A DNA stretch of 10,363 nucleotides, taken from positions 1 to 10,363 of the forward strand of contig CALKWG010000529.1 of NCBI GenBank assembly GCA_938004315.1, read 5' to 3'. Both the position numbers and the translations under genes were made by a program. Position 1 is the stretch's first letter. The number at the start of each line of letters is the position of its first letter. The stretch comes from an uncultured Spirochaetaceae bacterium (lineage in GTDB: Bacteria > Spirochaetota > Spirochaetia > Treponematales > UBA12059). The notes beneath the pieces are model-generated. The model made no database searches and was not told the origin of the DNA. It was given only the letters and a program-made list of their open reading frames with translations. This document shows, one piece after another, positions 1 through 6,781 of this stretch.

Positions 1-1
1 A

Positions 2-1930
2 GCCGCCGCCTTGGACGAGGCGCTCTACCTGACCCTGACCGGCTACGGCTCGACCAGGCGCACCGACCCGGATATCGTCTGGGCCTCCAACGACCCGGGC
101 ATAGGCCTTAAGATCGACACGCCGGCCCTGCGCCCCGGCGAGAGCGCGCTCGCCGATGAGCTGTCGCCGCTCATAGCCGACATCTCCGCGTCGATCAACG
201 AACGAGCCCGCGAACGAGTCGGCGAGCTGGCAGCCGAGCTCCAGCGCCTGCAGGACGAAGCCGTTGCCCTGGCCACCCGCCTGGACGAGGCCAGCCAGCG
301 CCGCGCGGACGAGCTGTCAGCCAGCGCGGCCGGCATCCAGCGCGAGCTGAACGCCCGGCTCGCCGCCATAGCCGACGCCTCGGTCGCCAGCGTCCCGGCC
401 TACGACCCGGCAGCCTTGGGCGCGGAGGCCAAGGAATACATCTTCTACAAGCCCATACTCTACCGCCAAGGCCGCGAGGACCTGTACTACCGCGGCATGG
501 TACGCCTAGCCGTCTCCACCGAGATCATCGTCAAGGAGGTGGCGAAGGCGCGCGCCGTGCTCCTGCGTAACGTGGCCATCGTCGCGGCCGTGGCCCTGGC
601 CATAGGCGTGGCGGGCGCCGCGCTCCTCTCGAGCATCATCATCCGCCCGGTGCGCCGCCTGGTCGACGGCATACGCCACATCCGCGACACGGCCGACAAG
701 AAGGACCTGGAGGGCTTCGTCATCGACGTGAAGAGCGGCGATGAAATCGGCCTCCTCTCCGACACGGTGAACGATATGACCATGGGCCTCGTGATCGCGG
801 CCAAGGAGGCGGAGTTCCTCACCGTCGGTAAGGAAACCCAAAAGATGTTCATCCCGCTCGAGGTCGGCGATTCAGGCGAGAAGCTCACCACCGGGCGGGA
901 GGACAATCCGACGCACAGCTATTTCGGCTACTACGAGGGCGCCAAGGGCGTGTCGGGCGACTACTTCGACTACCGCCGGCTGGACGATCGGCATTGGGCC
1001 TTCATAAAGTGCGACGTCTCCGGCAAGGGCATCCCGGCCGCCCTCATCATGGTCGGCGTCGCCACCATCTTCTCCAGCGACCTGCAGGCCTGGAATCGCT
1101 CCGCCGGCATCCATCTGGATCAGCTGGCCTACAAGATCAACGACTTCCTCAATAAGCGCGGCTTTAAAGGCCGCTTCGCCGCCTTTACCATGGGCATCTA
1201 CGACAGCCAAACCGGCGCGCTCTATATCTGCCACGCGGGCGACAACCGGCTCTATATCTATTCCGCCGCCGAGCGCCGCCTGAAGGAGGAGATCCTGGAG
1301 GAGGCGCCGGCGGCCGGCCCGATCCCCAACGACCTGGTCGAGCTTAAGCAGCCCTATAAGCAGGTGATCCGACGCCTCGATCCGGGCGACGTGATCCTGC
1401 TCTTCACCGACGGCTTCGAGGAATCCGTGCGCATAAAGCGGACGCCCGACTACAAGCCCGTCATCGTCAAGACCATCAAGAAAGGCCCCGACGGCAAGGA
1501 CGAGGAGCACGAGGAGGAGGCTAAGGAGGACCTGGGCCAGGCCCGCATCAACGACGCCGTCTCCGCCATCATGAGCCGCGGCCGCTTCAGCCTCAAGAAA
1601 GAGGACGACCCGCTCGGGCCCGATATCAGCTACGACTTCGACTTCTCAAGCTGCGAAGGCAGCCCCGAGGATTTGGTCATGGGACTGGCGGCCATAGAGA
1701 AGGTCTTCCGCCTCGTGACCGACCCCTCGGCCGGGCCGGAGGATCTCGTGCTCGCCGACCGCAAGGTCGACGCCATGCTCGAGCGCTGCTTCGTGCAATA
1801 TAATCAGTATTACAAGTTAAAAAAAGATCACCCCGACAAGCGCATGGCGCATTACCGGAATTACGTCGGCATTAAGGAAGACGAACAGTACGACGACCTG
1901 ACGATGCTCGCGATCAAGCGCAATAAATAG
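2..1930 (+). CDS. HAMP-domain SpoIIE-type PP2C serine/threonine phosphatase, 5'-partial
   Basis: Membrane-anchored phosphatase likely to dephosphorylate a regulatory protein such as a STAS-domain antagonist; the target is inferred from the family. The frame is open to the window's left edge (three Ala codons precede a TTG at 11 that has no ribosome site), so the N-terminus, probably with a first membrane segment, is missing. Numbering from that TTG: extracytoplasmic region about 1-185 with a long Ala/Glu/Arg-rich coiled coil (about 60-125); membrane helix about 186-211; HAMP about 211-263; PP2C/SpoIIE domain about 305-639. Metal-binding aspartates sit in GDYFD (316-320), DVSGKG (335-340), TDGFEES (466-472) and the terminal DDLTML (628-633); HAGDN (408-412) is also typical. 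About 155 residues separate TDG from DDLT, far more than in the second phosphatase here. It ends at TAG and converges on the amidohydrolase. Family assignment is firm; input signal unknown. Confidence 0.93.
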   Translation, partial: AAALDEALYLTLTGYGSTRRTDPDIVWASNDPGIGLKIDTPALRPGESALADELSPLIADISASINERARERVGELAAELQRLQDEAVALATRLDEASQRRADELSASAAGIQRELNARLAAIADASVASVPAYDPAALGAEAKEYIFYKPILYRQGREDLYYRGMVRLAVSTEIIVKEVAKARAVLLRNVAIVAAVALAIGVAGAALLSSIIIRPVRRLVDGIRHIRDTADKKDLEGFVIDVKSGDEIGLLSDTVNDMTMGLVIAAKEAEFLTVGKETQKMFIPLEVGDSGEKLTTGREDNPTHSYFGYYEGAKGVSGDYFDYRRLDDRHWAFIKCDVSGKGIPAALIMVGVATIFSSDLQAWNRSAGIHLDQLAYKINDFLNKRGFKGRFAAFTMGIYDSQTGALYICHAGDNRLYIYSAAERRLKEEILEEAPAAGPIPNDLVELKQPYKQVIRRLDPGDVILLFTDGFEESVRIKRTPDYKPVIVKTIKKGPDGKDEEHEEEAKEDLGQARINDAVSAIMSRGRFSLKKEDDPLGPDISYDFDFSSCEGSPEDLVMGLAAIEKVFRLVTDPSAGPEDLVLADRKVDAMLERCFVQYNQYYKLKKDHPDKRMAHYRNYVGIKEDEQYDDLTMLAIKRNK

Positions 1931-1956
1931 GCCGCCGGGACGGGTATCCCGGCGGC
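1931..1956. terminator. Perfect 10-bp GC-rich hairpin after the phosphatase stop codon
   Basis: GCCGCCGGGA (1931-1940) and TCCCGGCGGC (1947-1956) are exact reverse complements around a 6-nt loop. The stem begins at the base after the TAG stop of the upstream phosphatase. No T-run follows on either strand, so it is not a textbook intrinsic terminator. It may act as a 3' stabilising hairpin or an assisted, bidirectional terminator between the convergent genes. Confidence 0.5.
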
Positions 1957-1980
1957 CGCGCCGGCTCCCGGCGGCCGCGC
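1947..1980. repeat. 15-nt direct repeat in the convergent intergenic region
   Basis: TCCCGGCGGCCGCGC occurs at 1947-1961 and again at 1966-1980, with a 4-nt gap. The first ten bases of each copy can pair with the hairpin arm at 1931-1940, so two alternative stems are possible. The rest of the gap to 2026 is GC-rich with a CTAGCTAG palindrome (2002-2009) and no gene. Confidence 0.6.
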
Positions 1981-2026
1981 GGCGTCACGGCGGCCGGCCG
2001 TCTAGCTAGCCGCGCGCCCTGCGCCT

Positions 2027-3256
2027 CTAGCGCTTCCGGACGATCGCGCCCTCGGCCATCACCATGCGCGGCATGGCGCCCAGGTGCAAGGGCTCTTTGT
2101 CCCAGACGACGAGGCTGGCTAGGCGGCCCTCGGCCACCGTACCGATCTGTTCACCCAGCCCTAAGAGCTCGGCGTTCTTCTCGGTCACCAGGCGTATGGC
2201 CTGGGCGTCGCTCATGCCGTGTATCAGGAAGTACTTCAAGCTGTCGCGCAGCTGGTACGAGAGTATAACCGGATGGTCGGTCATAAGGCCGTAGCTCGCC
2301 TTGCTCTTCATAAGGAGGCCGGTATTGCGCCAATCCTCGTGCTTGAGCTCGACTTTGTAGGCCAGGCTGCCTAAGGGTCCGTAGATGATCGGGATCTCTG
2401 CCTTGGCCAGCTCGTCGAAGATCTCCTTATGGTGCACGTCGCCTAGGTGGTCGGCCGTCGCCTTGAAGCCGTAGCGCTTGCGCAGCTCGATCAAGTAGAG
2501 GACGTCGTCCTCCTTGTGCACATGCACCTTGACGGTCTTCCGACCCGAGAGGAGGTCGAGGAGCGCCGATTCCTCGCTGGTAAAGCCGAGCTCCGCCTCG
2601 CGCTTGGCGGCCGCCCGCTCCCTATCGAGCTCGGCGGGTCCCAGGCCCTTGTCGGGAGCCGAGCGCGCCAGCTCGCGCAGGGTGCGCTCCAGCGTCAGGT
2701 CCGAGCGGGTCTTCTTGGCTACGACCTCGTCCAGCTTCTTCTCGAGGAGCTGGTAGACGCCCATGCGGGTGTCCGGCCGCTCGCCCTTCCACTCGGTAGT
2801 CGAGCGCGGGTTGTAGCCCAAGGCCATCTTGTAGCCGTAGTCGGCGACCAGGGCATCCTTGCGGTTCTTGGCGAAGTTGCGGATGACGCGGGCCTTGCCG
2901 CCTATAAGGTTGCCCGAGCCGGGTACCGCGCATGAATAGAGCACGCCGAAGTCCACGGCGTCCTGGAACGCGCGGTCGTCGAAGTAGATGGAGTTGATCG
3001 GGTCGGACAGCGGCATGATCTGCGCGGTCCTATCGTTGCCCTCAGCCTCAGCCTGCGGCTCGCCCTCGCGGAACATGCCGATATGGGAGTGGGCGTCCAC
3101 GAAGCCGGCGGTGACGACGCCCTCGTAGTCGGCCTTGCCCCCAGACCACGCCGAGACCTCGGCGATGCGCTCGCCCTCGACGACGACCCGTCGGTCGGCG
3201 AGGCGCTCCCCGCCCCTGTACAAGGCGCTCGCCTTGATGATGACGCTCTTAGCCAT
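2027..3256 (-). CDS. Metal-dependent amidohydrolase (imidazolonepropionase-like, COG1228 type)
   Basis: Cytoplasmic TIM-barrel hydrolase of the amidohydrolase superfamily, 409 residues; substrate cannot be told from sequence. It begins with the small beta-sandwich (about 1-50), followed by the first metal site DAHSH (54-58; H56, H58). Further expected ligands are the strand-5 histidines in KVHVH (243-247), H270 in ATADH (strand 6) and D327 in MTDHP (strand 8). The segment KMALGYNP (143-150) with a downstream TRMG (163-166) is characteristic of a group of uncharacterised anaerobe amidohydrolases. A charged Lys/Arg/Glu-rich helix region (about 172-225) sits mid-barrel. The C-terminus returns to the sandwich (GTVAEGRLASLVVWD). 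The ATG at 3256 is preceded by AAAGGGGA (3263-3270). It is last in a minus-strand run, 63 bp after the 7TM phosphatase. Function could be a cyclic-amide hydrolase or a dipeptidase. Confidence 0.88.
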   Translation of the reverse strand: MAKSVIIKASALYRGGERLADRRVVVEGERIAEVSAWSGGKADYEGVVTAGFVDAHSHIGMFREGEPQAEAEGNDRTAQIMPLSDPINSIYFDDRAFQDAVDFGVLYSCAVPGSGNLIGGKARVIRNFAKNRKDALVADYGYKMALGYNPRSTTEWKGERPDTRMGVYQLLEKKLDEVVAKKTRSDLTLERTLRELARSAPDKGLGPAELDRERAAAKREAELGFTSEESALLDLLSGRKTVKVHVHKEDDVLYLIELRKRYGFKATADHLGDVHHKEIFDELAKAEIPIIYGPLGSLAYKVELKHEDWRNTGLLMKSKASYGLMTDHPVILSYQLRDSLKYFLIHGMSDAQAIRLVTEKNAELLGLGEQIGTVAEGRLASLVVWDKEPLHLGAMPRMVMAEGAIVRKR

Positions 3257-3288
3257 GTGCTTTCCCCTTTTCGCGCGCCCCGCGGGAT

Positions 3289-3314
3289 CGGCCCGAATCG
3301 GCCGCGCCGGCGCG
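3289..3314. other. Intercistronic stem-loop and palindrome between phosphatase and amidohydrolase genes
   Basis: In the 63-bp gap, CGGCC (3289-3293) can pair with GGCCG (3300-3304), and CGCGCCGGCGCG (3303-3314) is a perfect 12-bp palindrome. ATCGGCC is also directly repeated (3287-3293 and 3297-3303). There is no T-run or obvious promoter, so this is more likely an mRNA processing or stability element in a shared transcript than a terminator. It could also simply reflect high GC. Confidence 0.3.
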
Positions 3315-3319
3315 AAACC

Positions 3320-5449
3320 TTATTTTTTCCTCAATACGATGAGGCTCACGTCGTCGGCCACCTTGGCGCCGCTCACGTGGAAGCGCCAGTCCTGCATCAC
3401 GTAGTCCAACAAGCCTTGGGCGTCCGCCTCGGCCGGCGCCGCCGAGAAGCTAGCCGCCAAGCCCCGCGCGCCGAACTCCTCGCCGTCGACGTTGCGGCTT
3501 TCGGCGACGCCGTCGGTATAGATGAGGAGGGCGTCGCCTGGCTTCAAGGCGAATCGCACCGAATTATACGGCGCTTCGATGCCGGCCCGACCCAGGGGAG
3601 GCCCTTTATACTCGACGCCCGCCTTGGGCTTTAAAGGCAGCACTTTCGTCCCGCCGCCCGGCCGGTAGAGGAGCTCGGGATGGGCGGCGCTCACGTACTC
3701 CACGCGGCCGTCGTCCTCGAGCCTGAGCAGGGCGGCGGTAAGGTAGTTCTCGACCGAGGACAGCTCCTTCACGAGCTCGTCGTTTATGGCCTCGATGACC
3801 GCGCCGAGGCTACGCTGACGGCGTTCGTAGAAATTGCGATGGAACACCGAGCGGGCGAGCACCGTGACGAGGCCCGAGGCGACGCCGTGCCCCGAGACGT
3901 CGCCGAGGAGCAGGCCCTCGAGCCGGTCGCCGCGCAGGTAGAAGTCGTAGAAGTCGCCGGATATGCCGGCGGCGGGTATGAAGGCGAAGGCGCTATCCCA
4001 AGCGGGGGTTATGGCCGGGGAACGGGGGAAGAATCCCTGCTGTACCTGGGTCGCGATGCGCAAGTCCTTCTCGGCGGCTTCGGAGACGGCTCGCAGGCGC
4101 TCCGACGCGGTCGACAGGCCGCGGGTCAGCTCCTCCTGCTCCTTCAGCCCGGCCTCCAGCTCGGCGGTACGTGCGGCCACGCGCCGTTCCAGGTCGGACT
4201 TGAGCCGCTCGGCCCCGCGGTACACGCGGATAAATTGGCTGGCCAGTACCGCGGCCGTGCCGAAGACGAGGAGCAGGAAGCCGAGCTCCGCCGCGGACAG
4301 CCCGACGGCCGGCGACAGGCCGAGCGCGTCCAAGAGCGCCGCCGTTCCCATGACCGCCGAGCCGGCCAGGAGCTTGGCGGCCTCGCCCCGGGCGAGGGCC
4401 TTGCCTAGGCTCCGTAGCCGCGGCTCGCCGGGCGAGAGGCGCCTATAGTGCTTGAACGAACGTAAGATAGGCCCGAGGGCGTCGCGGTAGAGCGCGTAGC
4501 CTATGGGTAGGGGAAGGCTGATCATCCATGCCAGGCGGATCGCGTCGCGGAGGGCGAAGACTTGGACGACGGCGGCGAGCGCGGACGCGGCCGTGTAGCC
4601 GAGGGCTAGGCGGGACGGCCGCCGCCCCATCACCGCGTCGAAGAAGGCCATAAAGGCCGGTAATAAGAGAAGGAGGGCAGCCGTCTCTATGGCGGCTAAG
4701 GCGCGGGTGTCGGGCGCCAGCTCGTGGGCCGTGAAGCTGCGCGCGAAGAGGTAGGCGGCGAGGGTCAGGGCCGCCGCGCCGTAGAAGAGGTAGGAGCGCG
4801 TCTTCGGCTGCAGCACGAAGAGCACGGCGTGGTACAGCCCGAAGAACGCGTAGATGCCTATGATCATCAGCCGCAAGGTCTCGGAACGCAGGCTCGCGAG
4901 CCGGCTGTAGTCGTCGATGCGGTAGATGCCGCGCGACCAGAGCCCCCCGCGCGGATCGGCGGGGTCCACGGCTACCATGAGGGCCAGGATATTCTGCCCC
5001 GGCCGGAGCCAACGGGTATCGAGCTGGACGAGCGCTCCGCGGATCGAGCGTTCGCGGCTCCGACGCCCGGCGCGGGCTAAGTCGGTCTCGTCGTGCACGA
5101 GGTAGCCGTTCAGGTAGACCTGCCAATTAAGGCCTATCCGATCCAGGTAGAGCCCGACGCCGGAGGTCGAAGCCAGGAGCGCGTCGTTAGCCTCGAAAGG
5201 CAGGAGTATGCAGTAGCGATCGGCGGCGCCGGCGAGCTCGGCTAGGCCGCGCGTACCGAGCGCGCCAGGCTCCCGTCCGCCGGGAGCGAAGGTCCAGGCC
5301 CCGTCGCTTGGTTGCGGCACGGAGAAGACCCACTCCATGGAGAAGCCGGGGCGAACGAACGCGGAAAGGCCGCCTAGGTCCAAGCCCTGGGCGAACGCCG
5401 AACTCGCGGCGAGGAGGAGGGCCGCGGTCGCGGCGAGCCTACGCTTCAT
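3320..5449 (-). CDS. 7TM-sensor (7TMR-DISM type) SpoIIE-type PP2C phosphatase
   Basis: Transmembrane sensor phosphatase, 709 residues, complete. Signal peptide 1-20 (MKRRLAAT..., likely cut at AFA/Q). Residues about 35-185 form a periplasmic beta-sandwich resembling carbohydrate-binding or 7TMR-DISM extracellular domains (VYLNGYLVHDE at 111-121). Seven hydrophobic helices follow, at about 190-213, 218-236, 250-270, 281-300, 304-321, 357-376 and 384-408, then a coiled coil (about 412-465). The PP2C domain (about 466-709) has all key acidic motifs: SGDFYDF (497-503), DVSGHG (517-522), YTDGVAES (644-651) and DDVSLIV (699-705). It probably dephosphorylates an anti-anti-sigma-like protein in response to an external ligand; ligand and target are unknown. 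Strong ribosome site GGAGGT (5455-5460) lies five bases before the ATG. It lies 68 bp after the bifunctional nuclease gene and 63 bp before the amidohydrolase. Confidence 0.93.
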   Translation of the reverse strand: MKRRLAATAALLLAASSAFAQGLDLGGLSAFVRPGFSMEWVFSVPQPSDGAWTFAPGGREPGALGTRGLAELAGAADRYCILLPFEANDALLASTSGVGLYLDRIGLNWQVYLNGYLVHDETDLARAGRRSRERSIRGALVQLDTRWLRPGQNILALMVAVDPADPRGGLWSRGIYRIDDYSRLASLRSETLRLMIIGIYAFFGLYHAVLFVLQPKTRSYLFYGAAALTLAAYLFARSFTAHELAPDTRALAAIETAALLLLLPAFMAFFDAVMGRRPSRLALGYTAASALAAVVQVFALRDAIRLAWMISLPLPIGYALYRDALGPILRSFKHYRRLSPGEPRLRSLGKALARGEAAKLLAGSAVMGTAALLDALGLSPAVGLSAAELGFLLLVFGTAAVLASQFIRVYRGAERLKSDLERRVAARTAELEAGLKEQEELTRGLSTASERLRAVSEAAEKDLRIATQVQQGFFPRSPAITPAWDSAFAFIPAAGISGDFYDFYLRGDRLEGLLLGDVSGHGVASGLVTVLARSVFHRNFYERRQRSLGAVIEAINDELVKELSSVENYLTAALLRLEDDGRVEYVSAAHPELLYRPGGGTKVLPLKPKAGVEYKGPPLGRAGIEAPYNSVRFALKPGDALLIYTDGVAESRNVDGEEFGARGLAASFSAAPAEADAQGLLDYVMQDWRFHVSGAKVADDVSLIVLRKK

Positions 5450-5472
5450 GGAGCACCTCCGAAGAAGGCCCC

Positions 5473-5501
5473 ATTGTATCGCGATTTAGGCCATCGAGGA
5501 A
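5473..5501 (-). promoter_or_regulatory. Possible promoter for the 7TM phosphatase gene
   Basis: Reading the minus strand, TACAAT (5473-5478) is a good -10 box, 12 nt upstream of the ribosome site. The hexamer 17 nt further upstream, TTCCTC (5496-5501), is a poor -35. It lies in the 68-bp gap after the nuclease gene, so the phosphatase may have its own start in addition to read-through. Confidence 0.35.
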
Positions 5502-5517
5502 GCCTTGGCTCGCCGGA

Positions 5518-6141
5518 CTAGGTACCCAGGGCGTTCAGGCGGTCGCGGATACGGGCGGCTTCCTCGTAATCCTCGGAGGCGACGGCCTCCGCCAGCTTGG
5601 CCAGGAGGGCCCGCCGCTCGTCGTCGACGGGCGAAGCGCCCGGGGCGGCGAGAGCCTCGCCCATCCCCTCCGCGGCGAGCGCGTCGGCCGCGGCGCCCTC
5701 GACGGGCGAAAGCTGGGAGGCCTCCCGGATGGCGTCCGTCGGCACGCCGGCCTCCTCCACCACCGACTCGGCTATGTAGACGGCCGCGCCGCAGCGCACC
5801 GCCAGCGCCATGGCGTCGGAGGGGCGGGCGTCGAACGAAAGCTCGCCCGCCGGCCCGGCGCAGATGAGCCTGGCGTAATAGGTGCCGTCGCGCAGGTCGT
5901 AGATCTCGATGCGCATAAGCTCGGCGCCTAGGCCCCCCAGGATCGCCAAGGTGAGGTCGTGGGTCAGGGGCCTGGGCATGTCGACGCGGCCGAGGCCTAT
6001 GAGTATGGACTGGGCCTCCAGGGTCCCGACGAAGATGGGTACGGCCACCTCGGAGCGCTTGGGGCGCACGAGTATGACGTGCCCCTGTTCCGTCTGCGCG
6101 ATGGTCCAGATCTCGGCTTCGACTAAGGTATTGGCTCCCAT
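5518..6141 (-). CDS. Bifunctional nuclease (BFN/DUF151) family protein with C-terminal UVR motif
   Basis: Small cytoplasmic protein, 207 residues. Residues about 1-140 form the BFN/DUF151 domain: VPIFVGTLEAQSI (34-46), the hallmark PRPLTHDL (56-63) and DARPSDAMALA (104-114). Plant relatives have reported RNase and DNase activity; the thermophilic bacterial homologue is structurally known but of unclear role, so activity here is an inference. A low-complexity Ala/Glu/Gly linker (about 146-172) leads to a UvrB/UvrC-type helical hairpin (about 177-205, with EDYEEAARIRDRL), usually a protein-interaction module. This BFN-UVR arrangement is a recognised bacterial architecture. The ATG at 6141 fits family N-termini, but only a weak GGG-type ribosome site precedes it. 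It is divergent from rlmE across 37 bp and heads the run with the 7TM phosphatase and amidohydrolase. Confidence 0.9.
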   Translation of the reverse strand: MGANTLVEAEIWTIAQTEQGHVILVRPKRSEVAVPIFVGTLEAQSILIGLGRVDMPRPLTHDLTLAILGGLGAELMRIEIYDLRDGTYYARLICAGPAGELSFDARPSDAMALAVRCGAAVYIAESVVEEAGVPTDAIREASQLSPVEGAAADALAAEGMGEALAAPGASPVDDERRALLAKLAEAVASEDYEEAARIRDRLNALGT

Positions 6142-6159
6142 AGGCGTTACCCGTATAGT
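6131..6159 (+). promoter_or_regulatory. Promoter of rlmE
   Basis: TTGGCT (6131-6136, four of six matches to TTGACA), a 17-nt spacer, and TATAGT (6154-6159, five of six matches to TATAAT). The expected transcript start near 6166 is immediately before the AGGAGG ribosome site, giving a leader of about 13 nt. The -35 box lies inside the first codons of the divergent nuclease gene. Confidence 0.6.
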
Positions 6160-6162
6160 ATA
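6157..6162 (-). promoter_or_regulatory. -10 box of the nuclease gene, overlapping the rlmE -10
   Basis: On the minus strand, TATACT (five of six matches) is formed by the other half of the palindrome GTATAGTATAC (6153-6163). No good -35 is found at 16-18 nt. The expected start near 6150 would give a leader of about 9 nt before the ATG at 6141. Confidence 0.45.
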
Positions 6163-6178
6163 CGCTAGGAGGCACGCC

Positions 6179-6781
6179 TTGGCCGCGGTCGGCTACGAAA
6201 AAAGCGATTTTTGGGCGCAGAAAGCCAAGAAAGAAGGCTATCCGGCCCGCTCCGTCTATAAGCTCGCAGAGCTCGATAAGAAGTTTAAACTCGTAAAGCC
6301 CGCCATGCGCGTGCTGGACATAGGGGCCGCCCCCGGCAGCTGGAGCAAATGGCTGCTCGAGCGCCTGGACGAGCGCGGCTTCCTGGCCGCGGTGGACCTA
6401 CAGCCCCTGCGCATAGACTTCGGCTTCCCCAACACCTTCTTCATACAAGGCGACCTCTACGACGCCGCCGTACGCGAGGCGCTCCTGGCCCGCGGACCCT
6501 ACGACCTCGTCGTCTCAGACGCCGCGCCGTCGACCAGCGGCAACCGCGGCGTCGATACCGACCGATCGGAGGCCATCGTCGAGGCCGTCCTCGACTACGC
6601 CTCGCTCTGCCTCAAGCCCGGCGGTTCGGTGGTGGCCAAGCTCTTCATCGGCGGGGGGCAGCGCGAGATCCTCGACCGCATGAAGGCCGAGTACGGCAGC
6701 GTCCGAACCTTTAAGCCGGAGGCCTGCCGTAGCGAAAGCTTCGAAACCTTCGTCGTAGGACAGCTTAAGAAGCGCCCCTGA
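6179..6781 (+). CDS. rlmE: 23S rRNA (uridine(2552)-2'-O)-methyltransferase RlmE (FtsJ/RrmJ)
   Basis: S-adenosylmethionine-dependent 2'-O-methyltransferase acting on U2552 in the A-loop of 23S rRNA during late large-subunit assembly. The protein is 200 residues from a TTG start at 6179, close to the roughly 209 of E. coli RlmE. TTG is chosen because AGGAGG (6167-6172) lies six bases before it and the protein then begins in the family's usual place; a longer in-frame reading back to 5909 would run antisense through the nuclease gene. The SAM loop is VLDIGAAPGSWSKW (45-58). The catalytic K-D-K-E tetrad is visible as K28 (ARSVYKL), D114 (VVSDAAPSTSG), K154 (VAKLFIGGG) and E189 (SFETFVVG). The 3' end overlaps the convergent EIIA-like gene by 17 bp. 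Probably monocistronic housekeeping. Confidence 0.95.
   Translation: MAAVGYEKSDFWAQKAKKEGYPARSVYKLAELDKKFKLVKPAMRVLDIGAAPGSWSKWLLERLDERGFLAAVDLQPLRIDFGFPNTFFIQGDLYDAAVREALLARGPYDLVVSDAAPSTSGNRGVDTDRSEAIVEAVLDYASLCLKPGGSVVAKLFIGGGQREILDRMKAEYGSVRTFKPEACRSESFETFVVGQLKKRP

Noticed and set aside
872..1510. Minus-strand open frame of about 212 codons inside the first phosphatase
   Set aside because: It is antisense to a domain with intact PP2C motifs, shows no recognisable fold and has biased Asp/Val/Leu/Ala composition.
3680..4408. Plus-strand open frame of about 242 codons inside the 7TM phosphatase
   Set aside because: Shadow frame with Glu/Gly/Arg-rich composition and no motif; the opposite strand carries a coherent sensor phosphatase.
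5909..6178. N-terminal 90-residue extension of RlmE in the open frame
   Set aside because: It is antisense to the nuclease gene, Arg/Ser-rich like a shadow frame, and the true start has its own ribosome site at 6167-6172.
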